DNA from: Flammeovirgaceae bacterium 311
GTDB lineage: Bacteria; Bacteroidota; Bacteroidia; Cytophagales; Cyclobacteriaceae
Reading direction: 5' to 3'
Length of the DNA stretch: 64,000 bases
NCBI GenBank assembly: GCA_000597885.1
Contig: CP004371.1
Span: 5,410,001 to 5,474,000 of the forward strand
Both the position numbers and the translations under genes were made by a program. This document shows positions 63,909 to 64,000 of this stretch, in pieces. Under the pieces are notes generated by a model. That model saw nothing but the letters and a program-made list of their open reading frames with translations, ran no database searches and was not told the origin of the DNA. The number at the start of each line of letters is the position of its first letter. The stretch's first letter is position 1.

Positions 63909-64000
63909 AAACTCCCCGAATGTTACAAGAACTTGAAAAGGCGGTTGGATTCAATTGCTTTGCTACAGAAATGAGGCCGCGCCTGTTGCTTTCTGGTCCA

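Overview
The window is a stretch of a Bacteroidota chromosome, most likely from the order Cytophagales. The reasons are: many secreted proteins and lipoproteins with short Bacteroidota-style signal peptides; several TAnnTTTG promoter -7 boxes; and gene families typical of that phylum (GH2 beta-galactosidase, FucP-type transporter, PVC-type HEAT/cytochrome c dehydrogenase, SHDL-type histidine kinases without neighbouring response regulators, DoxX/VOC/SRPBCC modules). Species cannot be read from the sequence alone.

Layout. 1-2.45 kb: 3' part of a 23S rRNA gene, a spacer with tandem hairpin repeats, the 5S gene and its terminator. 2.7-7.0 kb: a compact stressosome operon (RsbR, RsbS, RsbT, an RsbT-RsbX-like kinase/phosphatase fusion and a hybrid histidine kinase) behind a perfect palindrome. 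7.1-12.4 kb: sugar genes (FucP-type permease, RhaM-family mutarotase, secreted GH2 enzyme). 12.4-19.1 kb, minus strand: a giant lipoprotein dehydrogenase with HEAT repeats and cytochrome c, and a PAS-rich kinase whose N-terminus resembles RsbR sensor domains. 19.5-26.9 kb: ferredoxin-NADP reductase, LysR and Crp-independent housekeeping genes, an MFS exporter, a VOC-DoxX pair and two coupled acetyltransferases. 27-30 kb: an MFS transporter and an FAD oxidoreductase ending in a tail of vicinal cysteine pairs (metalloid handling suspected). 30.1-32 kb: alkylation repair (AlkA and Ada types). 32-53.9 kb: regulators, VOC proteins, a SWIM protein, a VWA lipoprotein, an M28 peptidase, hydrolases, a GAF kinase, a MutS-like membrane ATPase and a GntR-slipin-esterase unit with an operator palindrome.

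54-63.9 kb is a different kind of region: small accessory genes and gene decay. It holds a frameshifted SRPBCC gene, a 3' remnant of a PhnB-like VOC gene, an ArsR-SRPBCC-DoxX operon with a recognisable promoter, an aminoglycoside acetyltransferase (AAC(3)-I-like) next to a rifampin ADP-ribosyltransferase (Arr), an IS630-family element with terminal inverted repeats that cleanly interrupts a secreted-protein gene (both halves and the TA duplication are visible), further gene remnants, and diverged copies of a ~118-bp repeat placed just upstream of start codons.

The most unusual items are the stressosome operon whose output must be something other than SigB, the cysteine-pair tail that looks like a captured downstream gene, the leader repeats, the rRNA-spacer hairpins and the IS630-split gene that can be rebuilt in frame.
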